In this document: positions 15,722 through 23,938 of the stretch, in pieces
Layout: every line of letters starts with the position of its first letter
Numbering within the stretch: position 1 is the first letter of the stretch
From: Syntrophobacterales bacterium
GTDB taxonomy: Bacteria; Desulfobacterota; Syntrophia; Syntrophales; UBA2210
Direction of reading: 5' to 3'
NCBI GenBank assembly: GCA_018433345.1
Contig: JAHDRK010000063.1
Coordinates: forward strand, 1 to 33,314
DNA: 33,314 nucleotides
Notes under the pieces: model-generated
Told to the model about the DNA's origin: nothing
The model's database searches: none
What the model saw: the letters and a program-made list of their open reading frames with translations, nothing else
Translations under genes and position numbers: made by a program

Positions 15722-16297
15722 CTATAGCATGCCCCGCCTGAATATGCGGTCGAAAAAGGCCTTCTTTTCCCGGGGATAATAGATGGCCTCTCCCCTGTCC
15801 ACTATAAGGATCCCTTCCAAGTGGTCGATCTCGTGCTGAACGACGCGGGCAAGATAGCCCTGGTAGCGCTTGTTGATTTTATTGCCCAGCCTGTCGAAAC
15901 CCCGCACCTTTATCTCCGTCCACCGTTTCACGTCGGCGGTAATGTAGGGGCATGAAAGGCACCCCTCGCCGTCCTCTACTTCCTGGCCGCGGTACTGGGT
16001 TATCCGGGGATTGACGAGCACCTCGCAGTCGTCGCCGTTTTTCGGGATCGGCTCGTCTCCGGTGAAATTACCGGTCCTGAAAACTATTATGCGCTTGCTC
16101 ATGCCGATCTGGGGTGCGGCCAGCCCCACGGCGTCGTTCCGGCCGAGAAAGGCTTCGACCAGGGTATCCACGTCCCCCTTTGCTTCTTCTGAGAAAGGAA
16201 TGGGGACTTCGTCGGCCTTGCGCCTCAAAAGGCGCACCTGTTCCTCGTCGATAGAGTCCTCGTTCCACAATTTCCAGATTTGTCGATTCTGTTCCAT
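15722..16297 (-). CDS. def: Peptide deformylase
   Basis: All three deformylase motifs are present: GLAAPQIG (residues 58-65), EGCLS (111-115, Cys113 metal ligand) and HEIDH (155-159, two His ligands and the catalytic Glu). The enzyme removes the formyl group from the initiator Met of new proteins. The 192-residue length includes an N-terminal stretch of about 30 residues that differs from the compact housekeeping form; the gene also lacks fmt beside it, so it may be a second copy. ATG 16297 is preceded by AAAGGGA. It has a promoter at 16374-16402 and a 26-bp palindrome just upstream. Confidence 0.92.
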   Translation of the reverse strand: MEQNRQIWKLWNEDSIDEEQVRLLRRKADEVPIPFSEEAKGDVDTLVEAFLGRNDAVGLAAPQIGMSKRIIVFRTGNFTGDEPIPKNGDDCEVLVNPRITQYRGQEVEDGEGCLSCPYITADVKRWTEIKVRGFDRLGNKINKRYQGYLARVVQHEIDHLEGILIVDRGEAIYYPREKKAFFDRIFRRGML

Positions 16298-16373
16298 AAT
16301 CCCTTTATCCCCGGCATTCCCCCACCGGGGAGACATGACGTATTTGGACCTTTCACCAGTCCGTCATTACCGC

Positions 16374-16402
16374 TTTATAACACCTTAACACCGCGAATTC
16401 AA
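16374..16402 (-). promoter_or_regulatory. def: Sigma-70 promoter of the deformylase gene
   Basis: On the minus strand TTGAAT (16402-16397), a 17-bp spacer and TATAAA (16379-16374): four and five consensus bases, respectively, with ideal spacing. The leader to ATG 16297 would be about 70 nt. No other promoter-like match was seen between rmuC and def. Confidence 0.6.
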
Positions 16403-16406
16403 CGGA

Positions 16407-16432
16407 GATTTCTTCAAACGTTCAAAGAAATC
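16407..16432. promoter_or_regulatory. 26-bp near-perfect palindrome next to the def promoter
   Basis: GATTTCTT (16407-16414) and AAGAAATC (16425-16432) are exact inverted copies, and the centre AACGTT (16417-16422) is itself palindromic. Only the two positions between each arm and the core break the symmetry. It ends 4 bp from the -35 hexamer at 16397-16402, the usual place for an activator or repressor site. No T-run follows, so a terminator is unlikely. Confidence 0.5.
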
Positions 16433-16569
16433 ACATAAGATCGTCGTATTTTCCCCTCACTCTCCATTTTATCCGCGTACGGGAGAGGTCCCCAGTCTTC
16501 CTGTACGCTCATTATCGACAGCTCCTTCCCTGATTTCACTTCTTGCCCGCGGCGCGATGGGCGATCTTT

Positions 16570-17964
16570 TCAATCATCTCCGTCCTCCTTCGCCTCCGGC
16601 ACGGCGAGCGCGCGAGGCGTCGTCTCAACAGGTTGCACGAGGGGAACCTCGGCTCCGGTGGCCGCCCCCAGGTCCTTGAACCTCCGCGCTGCGGGCAGGA
16701 CCCTGGCCTCCATGGAACCGACCGCCTTGTTGTAGGCGGCATTGGCCTTTTCCAGGCCTTTACCGATATCCCCGATGTGCTCGGCCAACGTTTTCATTCG
16801 ATCGTACAACTGTTTTCCCAGATCGCTGATCTCCTGGGCGTTCTTGGCGATTTGCTCCTGCCGCCACCCATACGCGACAGCCCTGATCAGGGCGATCAGG
16901 GTCGTCGGGGTCGCCAGCACTACGCCTCGTTCAAGGCCGTACTCGATGAGACCATGGTCCGCGTCAACCGCCGCACCGAAGAAAGACTCACCGGGAATAA
17001 ACATGACTACGAATTCAGGCGCCTTGGGAAACTGCGCCCAGTATTGTTTGTCGGTGAGGGTATTCATGTGTGTGCGGACCTGTGCCGCATGCCGCGACAA
17101 GGCGTCCTTCCGTTCCGCCTCCGATTCCGCGGCGATCGCGTCGAGATAGGCATCCAGGGAGACCTTGGCGTCAACGACAATCTCCCGTCCCGCCGGCAGC
17201 CGAACGATAAGGTCGGGCCGCAGTCGCCTTTCATCGCCATCGGCGGTCACCTGTTCCGCGAAATCGCAATGTTCTGACATCCCCGCCAGTTCGACGACCC
17301 GGCGCAGCGTCATCTCACCCCAACGGCCCCGTACCTGAGGCTTTCGCAGCGCCGTCACGAGGTTCGCCGTCTCTTTTTGCAATTGTTGATGGCTGGTCGT
17401 CAATAGCCGCAGGTGTTCCGTTAGTCCGGAGTAGGCCTCCTGCCTGTCCTTTTCGATCGTGCGTACATGTTCCTCGAACTTTTTGAGCGAGTCCTCCAGG
17501 GGTTTGACCATGCCTTGAATGGCCTCCTGCCTTTTGCCTAGGTCACCACGGGCGTCCGTCAACACCTTGTCGAGCGTTTCCTTGGCCAGCTGGAGGAATG
17601 CCTCAGTGCTGTTGTTGAGAGTATCACCGGCAAGGGCCTTGAAGGTGTCCGTGAGCTTGTTCTTCGCGTCCTCCAGCAGCCTTTTCTCTTCTTCGAGGCG
17701 CCGGACGGTCTCCTCCAGTTGCGTCTCGGCCTTCACCCTGGCATTTGTCTCGTTGGCCAATTGCTCCCGAAGATTCGTCACTTCTTCGAGGCCTTTCTGA
17801 TTCTGCGCGCGAAGTTCCGCGACGGTCGCTTCCAGTCCGGCGGCCCGGCGCTTGGATTCCTCTAATTCGACCGTTAGGGATTTCGTGGCCCGGGCGGAAG
17901 CGAGTATCCACGCCACGACGCCGCCGGTAAACACACCGGCGAAGACACAAATGATATATTCCAT
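16570..17964 (-). CDS. rmuC: RmuC-family DNA recombination protein
   Basis: 464 residues from ATG 17964. An N-terminal transmembrane segment ([20 protein letters not shown]) is followed by a long coiled coil (about 30-190, including [20 protein letters not shown]) and the RmuC domain with [58 protein letters not shown] and [20 protein letters not shown]. RmuC has a PD-(D/E)XK nuclease-like core and limits inversions at short inverted repeats. GGGGAGG lies 10 nt before the chosen ATG. Copy 1 of the 29-bp repeat lies 21 bp upstream of the start, with no recognisable promoter between. Confidence 0.92.
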   Translation of the reverse strand: MEYIICVFAGVFTGGVVAWILASARATKSLTVELEESKRRAAGLEATVAELRAQNQKGLEEVTNLREQLANETNARVKAETQLEETVRRLEEEKRLLEDAKNKLTDTFKALAGDTLNNSTEAFLQLAKETLDKVLTDARGDLGKRQEAIQGMVKPLEDSLKKFEEHVRTIEKDRQEAYSGLTEHLRLLTTSHQQLQKETANLVTALRKPQVRGRWGEMTLRRVVELAGMSEHCDFAEQVTADGDERRLRPDLIVRLPAGREIVVDAKVSLDAYLDAIAAESEAERKDALSRHAAQVRTHMNTLTDKQYWAQFPKAPEFVVMFIPGESFFGAAVDADHGLIEYGLERGVVLATPTTLIALIRAVAYGWRQEQIAKNAQEISDLGKQLYDRMKTLAEHIGDIGKGLEKANAAYNKAVGSMEARVLPAARRFKDLGAATGAEVPLVQPVETTPRALAVPEAKEDGDD

Positions 17965-17984
17965 ATTGATCCAACCTCCCCTCA

Positions 17985-18013
17985 TGGGGTCAAATCTTTA
18001 AACTTGACATTTC
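17985..18013 (+). repeat. 29-bp dispersed repeat, copy 1
   Basis: Identical over 29 bp to copies at 22878-22906 and 23910-23938, all in the same orientation. The core GTCAAATCTTTAAACTTGAC is an imperfect palindrome (exact GTCAA/TTGAC arms, TTTAAA inside). After the repeat, copy 1 shares a C-rich ACCGCC-type flank with copy 2. Such repeats in deltaproteobacterial genomes resemble REP-type elements mobilised by Y1 (IS200-like) transposases; no such gene is in the window. Confidence 0.8.
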
Positions 18014-18243
18014 ACCTACCGCCGCCGGGCCAACGTGGCTTATTATTTCATGGCCCGTCTCCAGCTTATGGATCTGTAGCGCGGCGAGCGGCTCTTTTCC
18101 ATAGGCTATCACATTGTGGCGCCCCACTCGTTCCGCTGCGGCGTGACCGAGGGAATCGGTCCGGGATTATTAATGAAAATCAAGGTCCCGCCCTTGTTCA
18201 TGCCTAGGGCTGTTTTCCCGAGAACCACCCCCACGACGGACAT
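17990..18243 (-). pseudogene. Possible frameshifted remnant ending in the repeat
   Basis: On the minus strand, ATG 18243 opens a frame reading MSVVGVVLGKTALGMNKGGT and ILIFINNPGP-like sequence. A second frame takes over near 18165 and reads SLGHAAAERVGRHNVIAYGK, then LAALQIHKLETGHEIISHVG, and ends GEMSSLKI at a stop (17990-17992) inside repeat copy 1. Each part looks protein-like, but neither alone is a gene, so a broken gene is possible. Family not recognised; chance open frames in GC-rich DNA remain a real alternative. Confidence 0.25.
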
Positions 18244-18397
18244 GGTGGGCGGTCTTCAAAATATGTCCGCCGAAGGGCCTTTTTTATTTTTACAAGCTTC
18301 CGATTTATTATTTACTCTATTCGCGAATTCAATGATATAAAAAAGATATTATTGCGAGGCGCCTGCGTCGCGCCCCGTGACCCGGAGGAATGCAGAA
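18014..18397. other. 384-bp region between rmuC and the TiaS-like gene
   Basis: It holds the possible minus-strand remnant, a terminator-like hairpin (18251-18291) and then an AT-rich stretch (18280-18355) just before the TiaS-like gene. TATAAA at 18336-18341 could be a -10 element, but the matching -35 region is poor. ATTCGCGAAT at 18319-18328 is a 10-bp palindrome. No tRNA or other RNA gene was recognised. Confidence 0.4.
18251..18291 (+). terminator. Terminator-like hairpin with T-tract
   Basis: GGTCTTC (18251-18257) can pair with GAAGGGCC (18272-18279) with one bulge and one G-U pair, followed at once by six T, an A and five T. This fits a factor-independent terminator reading rightward. 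No + strand gene precedes it, so it may end a small RNA or act as an attenuator for the gene at 18398. The 14-nt loop and the bulge weaken the call. Confidence 0.35.
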
Positions 18398-19132
18398 GTG
18401 ACTTTGCTTGTGGCGATAGACGACACGGACAATAAAAGCAGTATCGGAACGGGACGGCTCTCTCGGATGCTCGCCGGCGAACTGGTCCGCCGCGGTTTTC
18501 TGAAGGACTGCCGCGTTACCAGGCATCAGTTGCTCATACATCCCGATATTCCTTATACCTCTCATAACAGCAGCGCTTGCATAGAGGCGACGCTTTGCCG
18601 CGGAACCCTCGACGAAGTGTTTCAACTGTCGAGGGCTTTTCTGGGGAATCACTTTCACGAAGGGGCCAATCCGGGGCTCTGCGTAATGGACATGGACGAT
18701 GTTCCAGGGGAACTTTCGGATTTCGGAAAAAGGGCCCAGCATTCGGTCATCCCTCTCGCCGAGGGCAAGGCGTTTGCCCTGTCTCTGGCGAAGGACAAAC
18801 CGACTATATGGTGGGGCGGCGAAACGGGCCGGGGATGTATCGGGGCCTTGGCGGCGGTGGGACTTCGGCGAACCGGTAACGACGGAACCTATATAGACCT
18901 CAAGGGTATCAGGGACGTCACCGGCATGATAACCGTGGAAAGGCTTCTTCGCCGGACCGCGATAGACAGGGTCACCGATCTCCAGGGAAGGGATCTTCAC
19001 CCGGAAGCATTGATTGACTCCCAGGACTGGGTTCGCCCACGTCTAAAAGACCACCTCGTGGTTCTGGAACTCATCCCCGTCGACGGCCACTGGCGGGCGA
19101 CTCACAAAAAGAAGGAGAAAAAGTCACCTTGA
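18398..19132 (+). CDS. TiaS-like DDTD-domain protein (tRNA-Ile2 agmatidine synthase N-domain relative)
   Basis: About 244 residues from GTG 18398, chosen because CGGAGGA (18382-18388) is well spaced before it; a GTG at 18377 is less good. It starts VTLLVAIDDTDN, then GTGRLSRMLAGELVRRGF and HPDIPYTSHNSSACIE, and later GRGCIGALAAVGLRRTGNDG. In archaeal TiaS, the IDDTD-type N-terminal domain belongs to the enzyme that attaches agmatine to C34 of tRNA-Ile2. Here the rest of TiaS (nucleotide-binding OB-fold and zinc ribbon) is absent, so the bacterial protein probably does something else, perhaps another ATP-dependent modification. The role is inference from one motif set. Confidence 0.6.
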   Translation: MTLLVAIDDTDNKSSIGTGRLSRMLAGELVRRGFLKDCRVTRHQLLIHPDIPYTSHNSSACIEATLCRGTLDEVFQLSRAFLGNHFHEGANPGLCVMDMDDVPGELSDFGKRAQHSVIPLAEGKAFALSLAKDKPTIWWGGETGRGCIGALAAVGLRRTGNDGTYIDLKGIRDVTGMITVERLLRRTAIDRVTDLQGRDLHPEALIDSQDWVRPRLKDHLVVLELIPVDGHWRATHKKKEKKSP

Positions 19133-19230
19133 TGGAAAAGATCAAAAAGGGACTGAGGGACTGCTTCACGCAGCGCGAGGGACTTTGGCTTGGATTCCGC
19201 GCCACCTTTCATCGTCATCAACGGGGCTGA
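19132..19230 (+). CDS. 32-codon ORF overlapping the TiaS-like stop
   Basis: ATG 19132 overlaps the preceding TGA in a TGATG, a typical coupling arrangement, with AAGGAG 13 nt upstream of it. The product, MEKIKKGLRDCFTQREGLWL and about twelve more residues, ends at TGA 19228-19230. Another frame over the same DNA reads SAPPFIVINGADLPFKLNIQ and stops near 19291, so this may be the broken start of a longer lost gene. No family recognised. Confidence 0.25.
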   Translation: MEKIKKGLRDCFTQREGLWLGFRATFHRHQRG

Positions 19231-19452
19231 TCTGCCTTTCAAGCTAAATATCCAGGCCACTCCCACTTTCATGAGTCGACGATCTTTCTGAGATCACTAC
19301 TGGGGTAACGTTTAATTTGATGCAATTCGAACATTTAAGTCCGTTGACTAACGTCACGTGCTGTGGAAGTATAAAGTTTCGCTCCACAATATAAAGGGTC
19401 ACTTTCTTATCACTTTACCTCAGCCATCGAGACGGCTTTCATGGAGGAGGCC
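19231..19452. other. Gap before the DUF748 gene
   Basis: TTGACT (19344-19349) is followed by TATAAA only after 20 bp, too long for a standard promoter; with AGTATA as the -10 the spacing is 18 but the match is poor. The palindrome CACGTG (19356-19361) lies between them. The region probably contains the promoter of the DUF748 gene, but I cannot fix it. Nothing else was recognised. Confidence 0.3.
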
Positions 19453-22400
19453 ATGAGAGAGAAGGCAAAAGAACGCGCTCTTTTTTTGTTGAGAAACAAG
19501 GTGACGATTGTTGCCGCCCTGGTGATAATTCTATACACGGCGGCGGGATTTTTCGCCCTTCCCTTCCTTATCGGCCGCTATGCCCCCGGCATACTGGGAG
19601 AACGGCTTCAAAGCGACGTATCGGTCGAAAAGATTTCTATCAATCCTTACAGCCTGGCGTTGGAGATACAGGGGCTCGCTATAAAGGATCCGACGGGCGG
19701 ACCGCTTGTGGGCTTCGAGCGACTTCACGTCAACTTCCAGCTCAGTAGTCTTTTTCGCTGGGCGCTGACATTCAGGGATATTGTCCTGGAGCGGCCCTAT
19801 CTCAATGTCGTGCTCGACGGTGAGGGGAATCTTAACCTGCGGCGTCTGGCCGGTCCGGAGAAGGAAGAAGCTCCGGAGTCCGGGAGCGAAGTCGAGGAGA
19901 ACGTAACGAGTCCCTTGCGCATGGTTCTGTTCAACGTGGAGATAAACGAGGCCCGTATCGATGTGACCGACAAGCGGCAGGATGTTCCCGCAACGACATC
20001 ATTCCACCCCTTGACCGTTCACCTCGCGGACATTTCCACCATTCCCGACCGCGAGGGGGGATATTCACTCACGGCAACCGCCGCTGACGGAGCGACGTTC
20101 GATTGGACCGGCAACCTGATCCTGCATCCCTTCAGATCCGAAGGCGAGCTGGCCTTTAGAAATATTTCCATGGAAACCCCATGGGCCTTTAACCGATCCA
20201 TGCTGAACATTATGCCTCCAGGAGGAGAAGTGAGCCTGGAGACGCACTACAAGGTCGATCTGGGGATGGACGAAACCGTCGCCGTTCTTGACGATCTGCG
20301 CCTTTTCGCGTCGGGACTCGACCTGCAGCTGGAGGAAGCGGACAGGCCGTTTCTGTGGCAGACCGACATCGCGCTGGGCGTGGAAAGGTTCGATGTGACC
20401 GACCGAAAGGTCGAGGGACTGACGCTGGCAATTGAAGGCGGGGCCGTCGAGGTTGTCAGTGATCCCGAAGGGATTTTTAATTTTCAGAAAATTGTCCGCA
20501 CCGACGCGAAAGAAGCGGACACGACTTCCTCCGACAATGACTCCGATCCCGGAGACCCTTGGAATATCGATATTGCCGATGTCGAGTTGGCGGAGATATC
20601 CTTGCTTTTTCGCGATGAGAGCATGATGCCAGCACGAGTTTTTTCAGTGGAGGGAATCAATCTGAATTTCAGTGCCGACGTTGTTGCAACGGTGCCCCTG
20701 CTCGAGGTTTGCGTCAATGATGCGAGCCTCGTCTTGTCGGGGATTGAAGCGGGCTTCGGCAAGGCGGAGCGGCCCACACTGCAGGTGAATTCGATCACCG
20801 CTCAGGGGGGATCGCTTGACCTTGCAAATCGTTCGGCTTTCCTGTCACGTTTGGCAGTGAAAGATGGAACGGTCGACGTGATCCGGCATGATGATGAATC
20901 GCTGAACCTGACTCGCCTTTTCGATACGGCGGGATTCGCGGGAAACGGGCCCCACGGCTCTGTGAGGACGGAAGGAGGCGACCCCTGGAGTCTGTTTCTT
21001 GAAGATCTGGAATTGACGGGTTTTAATGTTCATTTCACCGACGAGACGGTGCGGCGGGGCGCCGCCGTGACGGATCTTGAGGACATCACCCTGAGCATGT
21101 CACGGTTTGACGGCAAATCGCCCTTTCCGTTCGAAGCGTCAATGGAGGTGAAGCAGGGAGGTGTCCTGAAGGTCTCGGGTACGATCGATCCGGCGGTAAC
21201 TTCCGTCGATTCGAGGGTGACACTCGAAAAGCTGGCCCTTGATCCCATTCAACCCTACCTGGCGCGGGTCGCCGACCTGACGCTGAAATCGGGCCGACTG
21301 TCGACGGCGGGATCTTTCGTGGTGAGCGAAAAGAGATCGGTGAACTACCGGGGACAACTGGAAATTATGAACCTGGACGTGGTTGAAAACAGCACGGGAG
21401 AGACGCTGTTGGGGTGGACACGGCTTAGAACCCCCGACCTGCGCTTCGGGTTGAATCCCGACGGTGTCGAGATGGACAGGATGATCCTGTTCGAGCCCAA
21501 GGGCAAGCTGATCATAGCCGAGGACGGCACGGTAAACGTGGTAGAGGCCTTCAGGCGAGAAGACAAGACTGTCGATCCGAAGCCGACGGACAGGACGTCG
21601 GAAAAAGGGAAAGATCCCTTTCCCGTGAAAATCGGTCGAGTAACCCTGGATAAAGGAACTCTTCAGTTTGCCGATTTCAGCCTGACCCCTCGGTTTCACA
21701 CATTGATCCATGAACTCAAGGGAACCGTTGCCGGGATTTCCTCGTTGCCCGGAACCCGCTCCAGGGTTGACCTTGACGGGCGGGTCGACCGTTACGGAAC
21801 GAGCACGATCGGGGGAGAGATCAATTTCTTCGATCCCAGGGAATATATTGATATATCCATGATCTTCAAAAACCTGGAGATGACAAATTTTACGCCCTAT
21901 TCGGGAAAATTTGCCGGAAGGAAGATCAACGCCGGCAGGCTGTCGTTGGACCTTAAATACCTGGTGGAAGACAGCCGCCTTCAGAGCCACAATAAGGTTG
22001 TAATAGAAAAGCTCGTCCTGGGTGACCGGGTTGAAAGTCCCGATGCGGTGAGCCTGCCCCTGGGGCTTGCCGTCGCTCTACTGAAAGACGCCGACGGCGT
22101 CATCAATATCGGGCTTCCCGTCACGGGCAACCTGGATGATCCGGAATTCCATATAGGACAGGTCATATGGCGGGCCTTTGTCAACCTGCTTACCCGAATG
22201 GTGAGTTCCCCCTTTCGGGCGCTTGCTTCGTTGCTTGGCGCGGGCGAAGAAACGCTGAACGAGGTTCTTTTCGATCCCGGTTCCAGCAGCATTCCGCCGG
22301 CCGAGCAGGAAAAACTGGACCTCCTGCTGGAGGGGCTTAAGAAGCGCCCCGAGTTGAAGCTCATTGTCACCGGACGTTGCGATCAAGAGGCCGATGGACG

Positions 22401-22866
22401 GGTTTTGCGGACCCTGCAGGTCAAAAAGTCCATTCTCAAGGCCTCCGGTGTGGAACCGGCGCCCGGAGAGGATCCCGGTCCGGTTGATTTCGGTGATGCG
22501 GCTGTCCGGGAAGTATTGAAGGCCTTGGTCGTCGAACGCTACGGGAATGAAGAATACGAGCGGATTAAGGCTGAGATGGTTTCTTTGCCGGAGAATGGAG
22601 ACGATGAAGCGGAGGAGCGGGAGGAAGTCCAGATCGACCCGGCTGTTTTGGCTCGTGGGCTTTTCGAATTTTTGGTGGAACAGGAGCCGATCGGGCAGGA
22701 AAGACTCTTGACACTGGCCGACGAACGGGCCCGTGCCGTGGCGGCCTACATGACGGGGGATCAGGGACTGGAACCTGAGCGTGTATCGGTGTCGGAGTCC
22801 GTTTACATCGAAAAAGGCGATTCCATTTCGGTGACACTCGATCTAGGCACCATGACCGATGAATGA
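19453..22866 (+). CDS. DUF748 / AsmA-like large envelope protein
   Basis: 1137 residues. A short basic N-terminus and one transmembrane helix (VTIVAALVIILYTAAGFFAL, about 17-40) anchor a long periplasmic part. The first beta-rich unit (SVEKISINPYSLALEIQGLA, FRDIVLERPYLNVVLDGEGN) is the AsmA/DUF748 repeat pattern and recurs several times (for example about 340-380 and 660-700). Near 938-990, LFDPGSSSIPPAEQEKLDLL and LKLIVTGRCDQEADG form an OmpA-like peptidoglycan-binding unit, usual for DUF748 proteins. AsmA-like proteins are thought to bridge the periplasm and carry phospholipids to the outer membrane, implying a diderm cell. ATG 19453 is used because GGAGGAGG lies directly before it; ATG 19441 is in frame. 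Copy 2 of the repeat follows 11 bp after the stop. Confidence 0.88.
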   Translation: MREKAKERALFLLRNKVTIVAALVIILYTAAGFFALPFLIGRYAPGILGERLQSDVSVEKISINPYSLALEIQGLAIKDPTGGPLVGFERLHVNFQLSSLFRWALTFRDIVLERPYLNVVLDGEGNLNLRRLAGPEKEEAPESGSEVEENVTSPLRMVLFNVEINEARIDVTDKRQDVPATTSFHPLTVHLADISTIPDREGGYSLTATAADGATFDWTGNLILHPFRSEGELAFRNISMETPWAFNRSMLNIMPPGGEVSLETHYKVDLGMDETVAVLDDLRLFASGLDLQLEEADRPFLWQTDIALGVERFDVTDRKVEGLTLAIEGGAVEVVSDPEGIFNFQKIVRTDAKEADTTSSDNDSDPGDPWNIDIADVELAEISLLFRDESMMPARVFSVEGINLNFSADVVATVPLLEVCVNDASLVLSGIEAGFGKAERPTLQVNSITAQGGSLDLANRSAFLSRLAVKDGTVDVIRHDDESLNLTRLFDTAGFAGNGPHGSVRTEGGDPWSLFLEDLELTGFNVHFTDETVRRGAAVTDLEDITLSMSRFDGKSPFPFEASMEVKQGGVLKVSGTIDPAVTSVDSRVTLEKLALDPIQPYLARVADLTLKSGRLSTAGSFVVSEKRSVNYRGQLEIMNLDVVENSTGETLLGWTRLRTPDLRFGLNPDGVEMDRMILFEPKGKLIIAEDGTVNVVEAFRREDKTVDPKPTDRTSEKGKDPFPVKIGRVTLDKGTLQFADFSLTPRFHTLIHELKGTVAGISSLPGTRSRVDLDGRVDRYGTSTIGGEINFFDPREYIDISMIFKNLEMTNFTPYSGKFAGRKINAGRLSLDLKYLVEDSRLQSHNKVVIEKLVLGDRVESPDAVSLPLGLAVALLKDADGVINIGLPVTGNLDDPEFHIGQVIWRAFVNLLTRMVSSPFRALASLLGAGEETLNEVLFDPGSSSIPPAEQEKLDLLLEGLKKRPELKLIVTGRCDQEADGRVLRTLQVKKSILKASGVEPAPGEDPGPVDFGDAAVREVLKALVVERYGNEEYERIKAEMVSLPENGDDEAEEREEVQIDPAVLARGLFEFLVEQEPIGQERLLTLADERARAVAAYMTGDQGLEPERVSVSESVYIEKGDSISVTLDLGTMTDE

Positions 22867-22877
22867 CTTTTGTGCTT

Positions 22878-22906
22878 TGGGGTCAAATCTTTAAACTTGA
22901 CATTTC
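22878..22906 (+). repeat. 29-bp dispersed repeat, copy 2
   Basis: Same 29-bp sequence and orientation as the copies at 17985 and 23910, lying 11 bp after the DUF748 stop codon. The following bases (GCCCACCGCC) resemble those after copy 1, so the repeat unit may be slightly longer. Confidence 0.8.
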
Positions 22907-23341
22907 GCCCACCGCCCGCCGCAGGCATAATGCGAAAGCGTCCGGTCCCTGGATCCTTGTTTTATCCCCGTCCTGGGAGGGCGGCAGTTGGTTGGAATGG
23001 AACGGATCGCCCTTTTCGCGCCTTGACAAGCCGGCCCTGTTAGGGTGAGTATTCTGTTTCGGGTCTATCCGGGGCGGAACAACATCCCGAGATCCTCCGC
23101 GACCTGAAAACCAAGGTGATTTCCCAACTGGAGAACCGGGAGAACATAGACATCAAAGGAGGGGGATACCCCGTGGACTGTCGCGCGATACACGATAAAC
23201 AAGGGCGGCGGGGCGCGCGGTCCGTCCGGTCTTCCACCGGGAGGGGATCGAACAGGAAGAACGGTAAAGGGGACTCCGGTGACCTGGACGGGATTTCCGT
23301 GGTCACTCACATAGGGCATCAAATCACAAGATGGAGGAAAC
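22907..23341. other. 435-bp gap with a weak + strand coding signal
   Basis: From about 23073 the + frame (frame of 23116) reads EILRDLKTKVISQLENREN then IDIKGGGYPVDC with GC-rich third positions. It then turns Arg/Gly-rich, and no start codon has a good Shine-Dalgarno site. A minus-strand frame (23065-23436) is also open. I read this as a degraded gene or non-coding DNA, not an intact gene. A TTGACA at 23023-23028 lacks a -10 at proper spacing. Confidence 0.3.
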
Positions 23342-23926
23342 ATGGAAGGAACATCTGAAAGGAAAAAGATTCTCGCCATACTGGGAAGCCCGCGCAAGAA
23401 CGGAAACAGTGCCGTCCTGGCGAAGCACGTTATCACGGGGGCTGAATCAGCAGGGGCTGAGGTTGAATCGGTCTACCTGCATGGCCTCAACATTTCTCCA
23501 TGCCAGGCATGCTTCACCTGTCAAAAGAAGAAAAGCACGGGATGCGCCATCGACGATGACATGCAGTCCATATACCCGGCGCTGATAGAGGCCCGTGCCT
23601 GGATTCTTGCCTGCCCGGTGTACTGGTTCACCATGTCAGCCCAGATGAAGCTTTTCATGGATCGTCTTTTCGGGTTGGTCGCCTACGGACGGGATCCGTT
23701 CCGTGCCAAACGCATAGCCGTCGCCATGAGCTATGGAGACAGGGACCCCTTTGTGTCTGGTTGCGTGAACGCGCTGCGCGCCTTCCAGGACGCCTTTCGA
23801 TTCACCGGCTCCGATCTTGTTGGAATGGTGTACGGCAGCGCCTTAGAACCTGGCGAGATTGAAGCCGACGGAGCCCTTATGCGGAAGGCGGAGGATCTCG
23901 GCAGGAAACTGGGGTCAAATCTTTAA
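23342..23926 (+). CDS. Flavodoxin-fold NAD(P)H-dependent FMN reductase
   Basis: 194 residues: KKILAILGSPRKNGNSAVLA (FMN phosphate loop, about residues 8-27), CQACFTCQKKKSTGCAIDDD, a Cys cluster seen in iron-sulfur flavoprotein-like members of the NADPH-dependent FMN reductase family, and CPVYWFTMSAQMKLFMDRLF (flavin ring contact). It should reduce FMN or a quinone/aromatic acceptor in the cytoplasm. GGAGG sits 4 nt before ATG 23342. The last five residues (LGSNL) and the stop are encoded by repeat copy 3, so the original C-terminus was probably different. Confidence 0.88.
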   Translation: MEGTSERKKILAILGSPRKNGNSAVLAKHVITGAESAGAEVESVYLHGLNISPCQACFTCQKKKSTGCAIDDDMQSIYPALIEARAWILACPVYWFTMSAQMKLFMDRLFGLVAYGRDPFRAKRIAVAMSYGDRDPFVSGCVNALRAFQDAFRFTGSDLVGMVYGSALEPGEIEADGALMRKAEDLGRKLGSNL

Positions 23927-23938
23927 ACTTGACATTTC
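23910..23938 (+). repeat. 29-bp dispersed repeat, copy 3
   Basis: Identical to the copies at 17985 and 22878. It overlaps the 3' end of the FMN reductase gene by 17 bp and supplies its TAA (23924-23926). Placement on a gene end suggests insertion at or near a former stop codon. Confidence 0.8.

Noticed and set aside
23023-23051. TTGACA as a promoter of the FMN reductase gene
   Set aside because: At 17-bp spacing the -10 would be TGAGTA; TATTCT is only reached at 21 bp.
23065-23436. 123-codon minus-strand open frame over the start of the FMN reductase
   Set aside because: The + strand frame over much of this DNA has higher third-position GC, and the minus frame overlaps the start of a well-supported gene.
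17985-23938. CRISPR array
   Set aside because: The three repeats are 1 to 5 kb apart with genes between them, not regularly spaced.
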